From positions 558,001 through 622,000 of the forward strand of contig NZ_BAABAU010000001.1 in NCBI RefSeq assembly GCF_039537585.1: a DNA stretch of 64,000 nucleotides. Direction: 5' to 3'. The stretch's first letter is position 1. The number at the start of each line of letters is the position of its first letter. The translations under genes were made by a program, and so were the position numbers. This DNA is from Frondihabitans peucedani. Its GTDB lineage: Bacteria; Actinomycetota; Actinomycetes; Actinomycetales; Microbacteriaceae. Shown here in pieces: positions 42,096-52,351 of the stretch. Below the pieces are notes generated by a model. It was not told the DNA's origin and ran no database searches. It was given only the letters and a program-made list of their open reading frames with translations.

Positions 42096-43151
42096 CTACT
42101 GGCCGGTCGGGGCCAGAGCCGAGACCACGCGGTCCACGTCGGTCTCGTCGTTCCAGAGGTGGAACGCGATCCTGACGCGGCCCGCGCGACCCGAGACGGT
42201 GAGCCCCCCGCTCGTCAGCCGGAGGAGGTCCTGCCCCTGAGGATCGGCCCAGGTCACGATCGCCTGCCCCTGGGGCGCGATCCCCAGCCGTCGGCAGAGC
42301 TCGTCGCCGAGCCCGGTCGCGTGGCGCCAGACGTCGCCCAGGTCGAGCGACGCGAAGAGCTCGAGGGCGGGCAGCGCTCCGACGAAGGCCTGCCAGGCCG
42401 GCGACACGTCGAAACGCCGCGCGGTCTCGGCGAGAGTGAGGTCGCCGCCGTAGCAGGATGCCCAGACGTCGTCGCCGGCGTACCAGCCCGCCTGGACGGG
42501 GCGCAGGATCGCGGCGAACCCGGGCTCGAAGGTGGCGAACGCGACGCCGCGCGGCGAGCACAGCCACTTGTAGGCGTGCGTGACGGTCGCGTCGTAGCGC
42601 GACGCGTCGACGGGCAGGACTCCTGCGGCCTGCGTCAGATCGACGAGGGTGCGTGCCCCGTGGGCGGCGGCAGCGGCGACCACCGCGTCGTCGTCGGCGA
42701 GTGCCCCGGTGGCGGACTGGACGAGCGAGTAGGCCACGAGCCACGTGTCGTCGCGGACGGCGTCGCCGAGGGCCTCGAGCGGGACGTTCCTCACCCGGAC
42801 GCCGCGGTGATCCTGCGCGACGAAGGGGGCCACGACAGAGCTGAAGTCGCCCTCGACGCAGAGCAGCTCCGCACCGTCGGGCACGGCGGCCGCGATCACC
42901 GAGACCATGACCGACGTCTGCGAGCCGATGGCGACCCTCGACACGTCGACGCCCACCAGCCGGGCGAATGCCGCGCGGCTGTCTTCGGCGATCTGCCCCG
43001 CGGCGACGGGCGACACGACGCCGGACGACCACGCGTCGAGATCGGCGCGGAGGGCGGCGACGGTCTCGGTCGACGGGAGACCGCCGGTGCACGCCGCGAG
43101 GTAGCCCGCTCCCCCGGGAAAGAGCGCTCGCGCTTCGGCCGTCGATGTAAT
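42096..43151 (-). CDS. Class-V aminotransferase (PLP), start codon problematic
   Basis: PLP enzyme of the aminotransferase V / cysteine desulfurase-like fold: LVDLTQAAGVLPVD and the Schiff-base Lys in VTHAYKWLCSPRG. Family-like coding sequence (EARALFPGGAGYLAACTGGLPSTETV) extends upstream of the first conventional start, GTG at 43016, so that start would cut off about 45 conserved residues. The only candidate in frame is ATT at 43151 (ITSTAEARALF). An ATG at 43159 exists in another frame, so a one-base indel is the alternative. 351 residues if ATT is used. Divergent from a LysR gene that probably controls it. Confidence 0.8.
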   Translation of the reverse strand: MTSTAEARALFPGGAGYLAACTGGLPSTETVAALRADLDAWSSGVVSPVAAGQIAEDSRAAFARLVGVDVSRVAIGSQTSVMVSVIAAAVPDGAELLCVEGDFSSVVAPFVAQDHRGVRVRNVPLEALGDAVRDDTWLVAYSLVQSATGALADDDAVVAAAAAHGARTLVDLTQAAGVLPVDASRYDATVTHAYKWLCSPRGVAFATFEPGFAAILRPVQAGWYAGDDVWASCYGGDLTLAETARRFDVSPAWQAFVGALPALELFASLDLGDVWRHATGLGDELCRRLGIAPQGQAIVTWADPQGQDLLRLTSGGLTVSGRAGRVRIAFHLWNDETDVDRVVSALAPTGQ

Positions 43152-43206
43152 GCGTCCATGGTCGAGGCCGCGAGAGCATCACACAACAGCCCCTTCGGCA
43201 TGCCGG

Positions 43207-43225
43207 GCATAACCGGAGATTATGC
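43207..43225. promoter_or_regulatory. LysR-type operator between aminotransferase and LysR genes
   Basis: Perfect interrupted palindrome GCATAA-N7-TTATGC (ATAA-N7-TTAT core, the T-N11-A class). Its right half overlaps TATGCT (43221-43226), a -10 that is 6 bases from the regulator's GTG. Location fits autorepression and activation of the divergent aminotransferase gene. Confidence 0.8.
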
Positions 43226-43232
43226 TCGTGCC

Positions 43233-44201
43233 GTGCCGTCCGACCTCGATCTCCTCGACCTCCGCGTCATCCGCGCCCTCGCCGACACCGGCAGCGTGAC
43301 CGCCGCTGCGGCGCGCCTCGGCTACAGCCAGCCGGCCGTCACGCAGCGGCTCCGCCGGGCCGAGGCGCAGCTCGGGCAGCCCCTCGTCCTGCGCTCCACC
43401 CGCGGGGTGACGCTCACGGAGGCGGGCCGCCGACTCGCGCAGCACGCGGTGCACGTGCAGGCCGCCCTCGACGCGGCCCGCCAGGAGCTCGACGAGCTCG
43501 CGGGCACGACGACCGGGACCCTGAGGCTGGCCGGCTTCCCGAGCGCCTCCCCCACGCTCGTGCCCGCGCTCCTGTCGACTCTCCACGACCGGCAGCCGGG
43601 GCTCACCGTCTCGTACGTGGAGGTCGAGCCGCCCGAGGGCCTCGACCTCCTGCGCTCGGGGTCGATCGATCTCGCGCTCACCTTCAGCTATCCGGGCGAC
43701 GGTCGAGGCCAGGCGCCCACGTCGACCGCCACGACGCCGGACGTCGTCGTCGAGACCCCCCTCTACCGGGACACCATGCTGGCCGTCGCCCCGGCCGGCT
43801 CGTTCGCAGGATCGGGAGCAGCCCTCGCCACCCTGTCCGGAGCCCGCTTCATCGGCGGCTGCCCGCGCTGCCGCGGTCACCTCCTGGCGGCCTGCCGCCG
43901 GGCGGGGTTCGAGCCCGACATCGTGCTCGAGACCGACAACGCCCTGGCCGTCACCGGACTCGTCGCGGCGGGCCTCGGAGTCGCGGTCCTGCCCTCGCTG
44001 TCGCTCGTCTCGGCGGGTCTGCCCGACGGCGTGGAGTCGAGGCCGCTCGACGGCGACGACGACCGCGTCGTCCACGTCGCCCACGCGTCCGGCGCCGAGC
44101 GCGTCCCTGCGGTGCGGGTCGCCGTCGAGGCGCTCGCGTCTCTCGATCCTGCGCGGTTCGGGCTCCGGCCCCTGCGCCCGGATGTCAGCACCCGCGGTTA
44201 G
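43233..44201 (+). CDS. LysR-family transcriptional regulator
   Basis: 322 residues. N-terminal HTH LDLRVIRALADTGSVTAAAARLGYSQPAVTQRLRRAEAQLG and a C-terminal periplasmic-type ligand domain. The GTG at 43233 is 6 bases after TATGCT, indicating a leaderless message; the open frame upstream crosses the operator and is rejected. A cluster C-x2-C in GGCPRCRGHLLAACRR, in the ligand domain, is unusual and could sense redox or metal (speculative). Divergent from the class-V aminotransferase gene, its probable target. Confidence 0.92.
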   Translation: MPSDLDLLDLRVIRALADTGSVTAAAARLGYSQPAVTQRLRRAEAQLGQPLVLRSTRGVTLTEAGRRLAQHAVHVQAALDAARQELDELAGTTTGTLRLAGFPSASPTLVPALLSTLHDRQPGLTVSYVEVEPPEGLDLLRSGSIDLALTFSYPGDGRGQAPTSTATTPDVVVETPLYRDTMLAVAPAGSFAGSGAALATLSGARFIGGCPRCRGHLLAACRRAGFEPDIVLETDNALAVTGLVAAGLGVAVLPSLSLVSAGLPDGVESRPLDGDDDRVVHVAHASGAERVPAVRVAVEALASLDPARFGLRPLRPDVSTRG

Positions 44202-44248
44202 GCTGAACGGGATCCAGGCCCTCGGGCCCCGTAGACAGAAGGGCGACT

Positions 44249-44947
44249 GTGAGACGACCGTCCAGCGCGCGACGCCGGCGAGTCCCGGCGATCGCCGTCG
44301 CTCTGGGCCTCCTCGTCACCCTCACCGCCTGCGCCCCGTCGGTCGGCACGCTGACCCCGATCGCCGGGTCGGGCACCGGCGGCGGCGCAGGATCGACCTC
44401 CGCACCTCAGCCCCAGGTCACCGGCGGCACCGGCTCGGGGGGCCTCGGCGGCAGCGGCTCGGGCAGCTCGAACCCGGCGCGGCTCGCGCCCGGCGGCACC
44501 CTCCTCAACCAGGTCAACTACAAAGACCTCACGATCTACGTCTACCGGGTGGGCGAGCTGACCACGACGAAGCCGTCGATCTACGCCCGCTCGAACGGCG
44601 ACGACCCCTACCCGGCGGGCACGAAGGTCGAGGTGACCGCCTACGTGCTCACCAACGACTCCAGCCAGCGCCTCGACCTCACTGACCTCAGCGCCGACTA
44701 CTCGTCATACGGCAACAAGCTGGCGGCTCAAGACACGTTCGCGGGTCAAGACCTCCTGACGCAGAAGGGCTACAGCACCGACCTCTCGACGCAGTTCCCG
44801 AAGGGGTCGTCGACCTGGTACCTGCTGCCGGGCAAGGCGGTGGTGTTCGCGAACGCCTGGTTCCACCGCGACTCCGACGGGCCACTGACCCTGCAGTTCC
44901 TCTGGCCGAGCGAGCGGATCTTCCTCGGCGCGAACATCACCTTCTAG
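44249..44947 (+). CDS. Predicted lipoprotein of unknown function
   Basis: 232 residues: basic n-region [11 protein letters not shown], hydrophobic [14 protein letters not shown], lipobox LTAC, then a Gly/Ser/Thr-rich linker of about 50 residues and a beta-rich extracellular domain ([42 protein letters not shown]) resembling DUF4352-like beta sandwiches, though I cannot confirm a family. GTG start with AGAAGG upstream; possible -10 TAGGCT overlapping the LysR stop. Its stop codon is shared in reverse with uppS (CTAG). Confidence 0.8.
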   Translation: MRRPSSARRRRVPAIAVALGLLVTLTACAPSVGTLTPIAGSGTGGGAGSTSAPQPQVTGGTGSGGLGGSGSGSSNPARLAPGGTLLNQVNYKDLTIYVYRVGELTTTKPSIYARSNGDDPYPAGTKVEVTAYVLTNDSSQRLDLTDLSADYSSYGNKLAAQDTFAGQDLLTQKGYSTDLSTQFPKGSSTWYLLPGKAVVFANAWFHRDSDGPLTLQFLWPSERIFLGANITF

Positions 44948-45795
44948 GTCGAGGGCGTCGGCTCGGGCGCGTCCACCGCGCCGCCGAACCTGCGGCCGCG
45001 ACCGGTGTACACGTCGATGGCCTGCCAGAGGTCCTCGCGCGTGAAGTCGGGCCAGAGCCGGTCGAGGAACACCATCTCGGCGTAGGCCGACTCCCACAGC
45101 TGGAAGTTCGAGGTGCGCTGCTCCCCCGACGACCGGACGAACAGGTCGACGTCGGGCAGCTGCGGCTGGTAGAGGTGCCGCTGGATGACCTTCTCGGTGA
45201 TCCCCGACGGCTTCAGGCGCCCCGCGGCGACCTCGGCCGCGATCGACTGGACCGCGTCGGTCAGCTCGTTGCGGCCGCCGTAGTTCACGCACATGTTCAG
45301 CGTCATGGTCGAGTTCTGCTTCGTGGCCTCCTCGGCCACCCGCAGCTCGTTGATCACGGAGGCCCAGAGCTTCGGCCGGCGCCCCGACCAGCGGATCCGC
45401 ACACCCCAGGCATTCAGCTGCTCGCGGCGCCGGTGGAGGACCTCGCGGTTGAACCCCATCAGGAACCGCACCTCCTCGGGGCTCCGCTTCCAGTTCTCGG
45501 TCGAGAACACGTAGACGCTGAGGTGCTGCACCCCGACCTGGATCGCCCCGGCCACCACCTCGAGGAGGGCGGCCTCGCCCGCCTTGTGCCCCTCGATCCT
45601 GGGCAGGCCACGGGCGTTCGCCCACCGGCCGTTGCCGTCCATGACGACCGCGACGTGCTTCGGGACCGAGCCGGCCGGGTACGACGGCGGCTCGCCGCCC
45701 TGCCAGTCGAGCGGCTTGTACTCCATCGACTTCGGCATCATGCGGCGGCCGAAGAGGCCGCGCCGCTCGTCGGGGTCGGACGGGGTGGTGCTCAC
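44944..45795 (-). CDS. uppS: Isoprenyl transferase (undecaprenyl/decaprenyl diphosphate synthase)
   Basis: 283 residues, cis-prenyltransferase: [13 protein letters not shown] with the catalytic Asp (about residue 53), then [57 protein letters not shown] with the pyrophosphate-binding Arg. Makes the lipid carrier for cell-wall synthesis. Encoded 13 bases after recO; the recO-uppS order is conserved in actinobacteria. The stop codon overlaps the convergent lipoprotein stop in a CTAG tetramer. Confidence 0.95.
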   Translation of the reverse strand: MSTTPSDPDERRGLFGRRMMPKSMEYKPLDWQGGEPPSYPAGSVPKHVAVVMDGNGRWANARGLPRIEGHKAGEAALLEVVAGAIQVGVQHLSVYVFSTENWKRSPEEVRFLMGFNREVLHRRREQLNAWGVRIRWSGRRPKLWASVINELRVAEEATKQNSTMTLNMCVNYGGRNELTDAVQSIAAEVAAGRLKPSGITEKVIQRHLYQPQLPDVDLFVRSSGEQRTSNFQLWESAYAEMVFLDRLWPDFTREDLWQAIDVYTGRGRRFGGAVDAPEPTPST

Positions 45796-45808
45796 AGGGC
45801 TCCTCGGG

Positions 45809-46576
45809 TCACAGGATCACTCCCCGGACGTCCACGGCGGGGAGCCGCGCGGCCGGGATGGTGCGGTCGACGTGCGGCAGCGACTTGAGCCCGCGCTCGA
45901 GGTGCCACTGGGTGTAGGCGGCGACGACGCCGCTCGCCTGGTTGCGGGTGGACTCCCGGGAGGCCTCCGCCGTCGGCCAGTCGCCGGTGAGGAGGGCCGC
46001 GAGGAGCTCGAGGGTCGCAGGATCGAGACGCGGTGCTCCGGGAGGCGCCGCCGCGTCGGCCACCACCCCTCCGAGCTGCACGACGAAGGCCGAGTGGGGC
46101 CCGGGAGCGCCCGTGACGGCGCAGTCGCCGAAGCTCGGCGCCCATCCTGCGATCGAGAGGGCCCGGAGCAGGTAGGAGTCGAGGGTCAGCTGCGAGTCGT
46201 GCTCGCGGCGAGCCAGGGCGCGGAGGGCGCCGACAAGCAGGAGGTACTGCTGGAGGCCGGCCTCGGCGTCGGTCAGCTTGTCGGCCGTCTCGACCATGAC
46301 GTTCGCGGCCGTGTAGCTGCCGTAGTCGGAGACGATGTCGGCGCCGTACGACCCGATCGACTCGGCCTGGGTGACGATGTCGAGGCTCCGGCCCTCGTAG
46401 AGCTGGAGGTCGGCCACCATGAATGGCTCGAGCCGCGCCCCGAACTTCGAGGCCGTGCGCCGGACGCCCTTCGCGACGGCCCGGATCTTGCCGTGCGACC
46501 GGCTGAGCATCGTCAGGATGCGGTCGGCCTCACCCAGCTTGTGGGTGCGCAGGATCACGCATTCGTCTCGGTACAC
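45809..46576 (-). CDS. recO: DNA repair protein RecO
   Basis: 255 residues. N-terminal OB-fold [40 protein letters not shown], then the helical domain with [21 protein letters not shown]. The C-terminal zinc site is degenerate: [15 protein letters not shown] keeps one Cys of the usual CxxC. Recombination mediator that helps load RecA. The second GTG (46576) is chosen because GGAGG then sits 7 bases upstream; the GTG at 46582 abuts it. Divergent from the TRIC gene. Confidence 0.92.
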   Translation of the reverse strand: MYRDECVILRTHKLGEADRILTMLSRSHGKIRAVAKGVRRTASKFGARLEPFMVADLQLYEGRSLDIVTQAESIGSYGADIVSDYGSYTAANVMVETADKLTDAEAGLQQYLLLVGALRALARREHDSQLTLDSYLLRALSIAGWAPSFGDCAVTGAPGPHSAFVVQLGGVVADAAAPPGAPRLDPATLELLAALLTGDWPTAEASRESTRNQASGVVAAYTQWHLERGLKSLPHVDRTIPAARLPAVDVRGVIL

Positions 46577-46616
46577 GGGCACCCCTCCAGTATCCCCCGC
46601 GTGGCAGAATCGCTGG

Positions 46617-47279
46617 GTGTCCGCCACAGCTCTCTCCATCCCCCTCTGGGCGGATCTTCTGGCCGTGACGATCGGCAGCCTGCAGGGCGCGCTCTTCGCG
46701 AGTCAGTTCCGGGAGCGGAGGGTCGACCTGCTCGGGGTCGCCATCATCGGCACTGCGACCGGGCTCGGGGGCGGGATCCTGCGCGACGTGCTCCTCGGCG
46801 ACGTGCCCCGGGCTCTCCAGACCAACTGGTACCTGCTGGTGGCGCTGTTCGCGTCGCTGCTCGGCATGCTCCTGCAGCGCCTGTTCAACCGGCTCGCCGG
46901 GTTCATCACCGTGCTCGACGCCCTGACCATCGGCCTCTTCGGCGCCATCGGGTCGACGAAGGCGCTCTCGATGGGGCTGCCGGAGGTCCCCGCGATCTTC
47001 GTGGGCGTCATCTCGGCCGTCGGCGGCTCGGTGCTCCGCGATCTGCTGATGAACCTGACGATCGCGATGATGCACGTCGGCTCGCTGTACGCGGTCGCCG
47101 CCGGCGCGGGCACGGCCGTGCTCGTGGCCTGCGTGACTTTCGGGGCGCCCACCCTGACCGCGGCGATCGCGGGCACCACGACGACGTTCCTGATCCGGCT
47201 GCTCGCCGTGCGCTTCGGCTGGACCCTGCCCGAGCAGCGGGCGCTCTCGCGTCTGCCGCGCTGGCGGCGTCCGCGCTAG
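46617..47279 (+). CDS. TRIC-type (UPF0126) trimeric cation channel family protein
   Basis: 220 residues with about seven hydrophobic helices and two glycine-rich [17 protein letters not shown] / [11 protein letters not shown] repeats, the hallmark of the duplicated UPF0126/TRIC fold. Bacterial homologues form cation channels. The GTG at 46617 lies exactly 6 bases after CAGAAT, so translation is probably leaderless. C-terminal tail is basic. A long hairpin follows before convergent leuA. Confidence 0.9.
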   Translation: MSATALSIPLWADLLAVTIGSLQGALFASQFRERRVDLLGVAIIGTATGLGGGILRDVLLGDVPRALQTNWYLLVALFASLLGMLLQRLFNRLAGFITVLDALTIGLFGAIGSTKALSMGLPEVPAIFVGVISAVGGSVLRDLLMNLTIAMMHVGSLYAVAAGAGTAVLVACVTFGAPTLTAAIAGTTTTFLIRLLAVRFGWTLPEQRALSRLPRWRRPR

Positions 47280-47287
47280 TGCCGCGC

Positions 47288-47360
47288 GTCCTGACACGCA
47301 CTTCGGCCCGAGTCACGCGTTGTTCGCGGTGACTCGGGCCGAACTGCGTGGTGCGAGGAC
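47288..47360. terminator. Long imperfect hairpin between TRIC gene and leuA
   Basis: Nested stems: GTCCT/AGGAC (47288-47292/47356-47360), CACGCA/TGCGTG (47295-47300/47345-47350), one C-C mismatch, then a 15-bp stem (47302-47316/47329-47343) and a GCG/CGC tip. It occupies the whole gap between two convergent genes and should terminate both. No T-run. Confidence 0.75.
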
Positions 47361-47367
47361 TGGAGGG

Positions 47368-49155
<1,788 letters not shown>

Positions 49156-49162
49156 TCAGGCC

Positions 49163-49226
49163 GCTTCTTCTCGAAGCACGACGATCTCCGCGACGAGGGA
49201 GGCCTTAGATCGAGGTCTCGTCGCGG
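49163..49226 (-). promoter_or_regulatory. leuA attenuator region
   Basis: Between the leader peptide and leuA: a 10-bp perfect stem (49217-49226 with 49188-49197), whose upstream arm lies in codons just after the leucine codons of the leader peptide, and a second hairpin GCTTC-N5-GAAGC (49163-49177) with an AGGCC/GGCCT outer pairing (49158-49162/49201-49205). These can compete as alternative structures, the normal layout of an amino-acid attenuator. Confidence 0.65.
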
Positions 49227-49255
49227 CAGCTAAGAAGGAGCAGACCGAACAGCAC
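49205..49255 (-). CDS. Leucine-rich leader peptide of leuA
   Basis: 16-residue reading frame MLFGLLLLSCRDETSI, GTG start at 49255 and TAA stop. Five of 16 residues are Leu, with four consecutive Leu codons (CTG CTC CTT CTT). The GTG is 6 bases after TAGGGT (49262-49267), so the peptide would be the 5' end of a leaderless transcript. Ribosome stalling at the Leu codons under leucine starvation would free the downstream attenuator to fold in the non-terminating form. Comparable leuA leader peptides are known in Streptomyces and Corynebacterium. Too short for normal gene calls. Confidence 0.75.
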   Translation of the reverse strand: MLFGLLLLSCRDETSI

Positions 49256-49313
49256 GCCTCGACCCTAGCACCGCGTCGACGACTCGGCAGAAGAGCCCCG
49301 GACCGCCGGCGAC

Positions 49314-50021
49314 TCAGGAGGTGAGGCCGTGCTCGTACGCGTAGACGACCAGCTGCACCCGGTCGCGGAGCGACAGCTTCGCCAGGATCCGCGAGATGTG
49401 CGTCTTCACCGTGGCCTCGCTGAGGTACTCGAGGCTCGCGATCTCGGAGTTGCTGAGCCCGCGGGCGGCCGACTGGAAGATGTCGCGCTCGCGCGTGGTC
49501 AGGCTGTGGAAGGCCTCCGGCACCTGCTTCGCTCCGCTCGAGCGGCCGTCGAAGTGCTCGAACAGCTCCCGCGTCGCACTCGCGGCGATGACCGAGGTGC
49601 CGGCGTGGACCGTGCGGATGGCGGCGAGCAGGAACTCCGGGTCGCTGTCTTTCAGGACGAAGCCGCTGGCGCCTCCGCGGATCGCGCGGGTCGCCGCCTC
49701 GTCGAGGTCGAAGGTCGTGAGCACCAGGATCCGGGGGGCGCGGCGGCGCTCCCGGTCGGCCTGCTCCAGGATGGCGGCGGTGGCGGCGATCCCGTCCATG
49801 ACGGGCATCCGGATGTCCATCAGCACGACGTCCGGCTTCGTGCGGGCGACGACCTCGACGCCCTCCTGGCCGTCGCCGGCCTCGCCGACGAACTCGAGGT
49901 CTCTCTGCGAGGAGACCACCATGCGGATCCCCGCTCGGAACAGCGCCTGGTCGTCGACGAGCACGACCTTGATCGTCCCGGTCGAGGCGGGCAGCTCGGT
50001 GGAGTCGGTGAGCATGCTCAT
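49314..50021 (-). CDS. NarL/FixJ-type response regulator
   Basis: 235 residues. Receiver domain: KVVLVDDQALFRAGIRMVV, phospho-acceptor Asp in PDVVLMDIRMPVMDG (about 70), LVLTTFD and K in GFVLKD. LuxR-type HTH at the C-terminus: SLTTRERDIFQSAARGLSNSEIASLEYLSEATVKTHISRIL. Partner of the histidine kinase encoded upstream; ATG overlaps the kinase stop (ATGA). Targets unknown. Confidence 0.94.
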   Translation of the reverse strand: MSMLTDSTELPASTGTIKVVLVDDQALFRAGIRMVVSSQRDLEFVGEAGDGQEGVEVVARTKPDVVLMDIRMPVMDGIAATAAILEQADRERRRAPRILVLTTFDLDEAATRAIRGGASGFVLKDSDPEFLLAAIRTVHAGTSVIAASATRELFEHFDGRSSGAKQVPEAFHSLTTRERDIFQSAARGLSNSEIASLEYLSEATVKTHISRILAKLSLRDRVQLVVYAYEHGLTS

Positions 50022-51325
50022 CGGAGTCGGACCTCCTGGGTCAGTGCGGTGGACGGGATGCCGGCTCGGACGATGAACCGCCCGCCCGCCTGATGGGTGG
50101 TGAGGGTGCCGCCGGCGAGGGTGGCGCGCTCGCGCATGCCGACCACGCCGTGGCCGCGCCGCTCGTCGGGCCGGTACTGCCCGCTGGTGGTGAGAGCCTC
50201 GGGATCGAGCGGAGCCGTGGGCAGGAGCGAGCTGGCGACCACGACGATGACGTCGTCGGGACGCCAGTCAAACAGCACGTCGACCGTCGCCGTCGTGTCT
50301 CCGTGGCGGAGGACGTTGGTGAGCGACTCCTGGACGATCCGGTAGATCGCGAGCTGGCGGTTGCTCCCGAGCTGTGCGGGAGTGCCGCTCGAGCGGAGGT
50401 CGATGGTGAGACCGGCCGTGGTCATCTGCTCGACGAGCTTCTCGAGGTCGCCCAGGACCGGCTGCGGCGCGGCGCCCTGGCTGTGGCGGAGCTGCCCCAG
50501 GAGGACCCGCACCTCGACGAGCGCCTCGCGGGCGGTCGAGGCGATGGTGCCGAGATTCTCCTCGACGGACTCGGGGTCGGCCTTGTAGGCGTAGCGGGCG
50601 CCGTCGGCCTGGGCGATGACGACGGCGAGCGAGTGCGCGACGACGTCGTGCATGTCGCGCGCGATCCGCGTCCGCTCCTGCTCGACCGCGATGTCGCGCT
50701 CGGCTCTCGCCGCCTCGCGGGCGGCTCTCGCGGCGTCGCCCTCGGCGCGAGCGGCCTCCCGCTCGGCGCGCGCAGCCTCCCGCTCGGCGACGAGCTGCGC
50801 GTCGCGGCTCTCGCGCGCGGCGTACCGGGTCCGGGCCAGCTGGCCGCCGACCCACGGCAGCCCGAGGAGCGCCAGGAAGCCGAGGAACGTGATGCCGATC
50901 TGGAGCAGGAGCCGGACCAGGTCGGTGGTCGTGCTGACGTCGTGGAGCACCCCGAAGAGCGCGAGCTGCGCGAACGTGACGTAGAACATGCCGATCGCGG
51001 CACCGACCCCGACCGACCCGAGGCCCAGCCACTTGACCCGCGGGCTGCCGTAGGCGGCCGAGGCGTAGAGGACCGCGCAGATCGCGAGGTTCGAGATCTG
51101 CGGCGTCGACAGGGTGAGCATCTCGAACGCGGCCGTGGCCCAGGCGAGCCCCAGGGCCGTCGCGGGCGACAGGCGTCGGAACGCCATCGCCACGACCATC
51201 CCCGCCGTGATCAGGATCGAGAACGGGTTGGAGTGCAGGTCGAACGGGAGCGTGACCAGGCCGAGGACGAGACCCGCCACCGAGTCGATGACGACCTGGT
51301 GGGAGGGGATGCGGCGGAAGATCAC
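50018..51325 (-). CDS. NarL-family sensor histidine kinase
   Basis: 435 residues. Four to five N-terminal membrane helices (about 1-170) without a clear extracellular sensor, then a coiled coil with repeated EAARAE units (about 180-215), the HisKA_3 phospho-acceptor in RTRIARDMHDVVAHSLAVV (His near 231), and an HATPase domain with QESLTNVLRHG and GHGVVGMRERATLAGG. Typical intramembrane-sensing, cell-envelope type kinase. GTG start 6 bases from TACGGT. Confidence 0.94.
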   Translation of the reverse strand: MIFRRIPSHQVVIDSVAGLVLGLVTLPFDLHSNPFSILITAGMVVAMAFRRLSPATALGLAWATAAFEMLTLSTPQISNLAICAVLYASAAYGSPRVKWLGLGSVGVGAAIGMFYVTFAQLALFGVLHDVSTTTDLVRLLLQIGITFLGFLALLGLPWVGGQLARTRYAARESRDAQLVAEREAARAEREAARAEGDAARAAREAARAERDIAVEQERTRIARDMHDVVAHSLAVVIAQADGARYAYKADPESVEENLGTIASTAREALVEVRVLLGQLRHSQGAAPQPVLGDLEKLVEQMTTAGLTIDLRSSGTPAQLGSNRQLAIYRIVQESLTNVLRHGDTTATVDVLFDWRPDDVIVVVASSLLPTAPLDPEALTTSGQYRPDERRGHGVVGMRERATLAGGTLTTHQAGGRFIVRAGIPSTALTQEVRLR

Positions 51326-51331
51326 CCCACA

Positions 51332-51360
51332 ACCGTAGAGGCTCGGGAGGCGACCGTCAG
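51332..51360 (-). promoter_or_regulatory. Promoter of the two-component system
   Basis: Minus-strand CTGACG (51355-51360), 17-base spacer, TACGGT (51332-51337), then 6 bases to the GTG at 51325: a complete leaderless promoter. Confidence 0.65.
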
Positions 51361-51451
51361 TGTCTGGCGGCCACGAGACATCCTGCGGCGCCTCGAATCA
51401 TCCGCGCGATGTACGCGGACCGACGAGCAGCACAGACACCCGCGGAACAGC

Positions 51452-52351
51452 TCAGAATCCGAGGCGGCCGAGCTGCTTCGGGTCGCGCTGCCAGTCTTTG
51501 GCGACCTTGACCCGGATCGACAGGAACACCTGCTTGCCGACCAGCGGCTCGATCTGAGCGCGGGCCCGCTCCCCCACCTCGCGGAGGCGCTGGCCCTTGT
51601 GGCCGATGATGATGCCCTTCTGGCTGTCGCGCTCGACGAACAGGTTCGCGTAGACCTCGACGAGCTCGCGGTCGTCTCGCTCGACGATGTCGTCGATGGT
51701 CACGGCGAGCGAGTGCGGCAGCTCGTCTTGCACGCCCTCGAGGGCGGCCTCGCGGATGAACTCCGACACCCGGTCTTCGAGGAGCTCCTCGGTCACCTGC
51801 TCGCTCGGGTAGAGCTGCGGCGAGACCGGCAGCAGCTTGATCAGCTCGGATGCGACGGTGTCGAGCTGGATCCTGCTGACGGCCGACAGAGGCACGATGG
51901 CCTCCCAGTCGCGGAGAGAGCTCACCGCGAGCAGCTGCTCGGCGACGGCCGCCTTGGAGGCCGCGTCGATCTTCGTGACGATCGCGACCTTCTTGGCCCG
52001 CGGGAACGAGTCGAGCTGCTCGTTGATGAAGCGGTCGCCGGGTCCGAGCTTCTCGTCGGCCGGCACGCAGAAGCCGATCACGTCGACCTCGCCGAGCGTG
52101 TCTTGGACGACGCTGTTGAGACGCTCGCCGAGCAGGGTGCGCGGCCGGTGCATGCCGGGGGTGTCGACGAGGACGAGCTGGCCGTTGGCGTGGTGCACGA
52201 TGCCGCGGATGGCGCGCCTGGTCGTCTGGGGCTTCGAGGAGGTGATCGCCACCTTCTCGCCCACGAGGGCGTTCGTCAGGGTCGACTTGCCGACGTTCGG
52301 GCGGCCGACGAACGAGACGAACCCGGCGCGGTAGTCGGGGCTGGTGGTCAT
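51452..52351 (-). CDS. era: GTPase Era
   Basis: 299 residues. G1 GRPNVGKS (about 16-23), G3 DTPG, G4 TKID, then a C-terminal KH domain with GIIIGHKGQRLREVG. Assembly factor for the 30S subunit, binding the 3' end of 16S rRNA. ATG overlaps the stop of the CNNM gene (ATGA). Last gene of the hrcA-to-era minus-strand block. Confidence 0.96.
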   Translation of the reverse strand: MTTSPDYRAGFVSFVGRPNVGKSTLTNALVGEKVAITSSKPQTTRRAIRGIVHHANGQLVLVDTPGMHRPRTLLGERLNSVVQDTLGEVDVIGFCVPADEKLGPGDRFINEQLDSFPRAKKVAIVTKIDAASKAAVAEQLLAVSSLRDWEAIVPLSAVSRIQLDTVASELIKLLPVSPQLYPSEQVTEELLEDRVSEFIREAALEGVQDELPHSLAVTIDDIVERDDRELVEVYANLFVERDSQKGIIIGHKGQRLREVGERARAQIEPLVGKQVFLSIRVKVAKDWQRDPKQLGRLGF

